From assembly GCA_003021335.1 (NCBI GenBank), contig PXQL01000032.1, positions 1-5,469 of the forward strand: a stretch of DNA of 5,469 bases, given 5' to 3'. How positions within the stretch are numbered: position 1 is the first letter of the stretch; each line of letters begins with the position of its first letter. This DNA comes from Halobacteriales archaeon QH_10_67_13 (GTDB lineage Archaea; Halobacteriota; Halobacteria; Halobacteriales; Haloarculaceae). The notes under the pieces are model-generated. The model saw only the letters and a list, made by a program, of their open reading frames with translations, made no database searches and was not told the DNA's origin. Both the position numbers and the translations under genes were made by a program. Of the stretch, positions 5,371-5,469 are shown one piece after another.

Positions 5371-5469
5371 ATGGACGACCACGAGTCACCCGGCGACTCC
5401 CCAGACGATCCCGATCGCGTGCCGACGGTCACCTGCTCGCAGTGCGATCGCAGCTGGGCGCTCGATCAC
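5371..5469 (+). CDS. N-terminal part of a likely zinc-binding protein (3' truncated by window edge)
   Basis: ATG at 5371 opens a frame of 33 codons running off the window. It begins with an acidic Asp/Pro/Ser stretch (MDDHESPGDSPDDPD), then VTCSQCDRSWALDH. The C22-x2-C25 pair and the following aromatic residue look like half of a zinc ribbon or treble-clef knuckle; a second Cys/His pair would have to lie beyond the window. It is divergent from srp19 across 130 bases (5241-5370). The half nearer this gene shows no clear TATA box; TTCAGG (5342-5347) is only a weak candidate at the right distance. Family not identified. Confidence 0.65.
   Translation, partial: MDDHESPGDSPDDPDRVPTVTCSQCDRSWALDH

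Overview
The window is high in GC and strongly third-position GC-biased. Its proteins are rich in Asp and Glu, and it carries an archaeal SRP19-Gar1 gene pair. Together these point to a halophilic archaeon (Halobacteria). All calls come from reading the sequence; no database search was run.

Layout: the window opens with the tail of an unidentified plus-strand gene (1-205). A convergent minus-strand gene (254-736) encodes a small thioredoxin-fold protein with a CxxC site. A divergent promoter region (737-814) separates it from a plus-strand pair: a very cysteine-rich radical SAM protein of the tetraether lipid synthase (Tes)-like superfamily (815-2257), and a class I SAM methyltransferase starting one base after its stop (2259-2963). 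A 97-base gap holding a strong imperfect stem-loop leads to a second class I methyltransferase (3061-3654) and an ornithine cyclodeaminase/mu-crystallin family protein (3692-4687). Convergent to these, on the minus strand, lies the housekeeping pair srp19 (4962-5240) and gar1 (4715-4957). At the right edge a divergent plus-strand gene begins (from 5371), encoding the start of a likely zinc-binding protein.

How the parts may work together: the most interesting unit is the redox protein, Tes-like radical SAM protein and methyltransferase group (254-2963). The radical SAM and methyltransferase genes are almost certainly co-translated. The pair resembles the bacterial TrsS/TrsM arrangement (a radical SAM protein, sometimes a selenoprotein, next to a DVU_1556-type methyltransferase), whose substrate is unknown to me. 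The methyltransferase also keeps cysteines at positions resembling the arsenic-binding cysteines of ArsM, so a metalloid or thiol substrate is an alternative to lipid chemistry. The divergent CxxC protein could be a reductant for the pair, but only its position suggests this.

srp19 and gar1 form a housekeeping operon (protein targeting and H/ACA-guided RNA modification) and mark the edge of conserved chromosome next to the more accessory left part. No tRNA, rRNA, CRISPR array, transposase or integrase was seen. No gene-free stretch exceeds about 130 bases.
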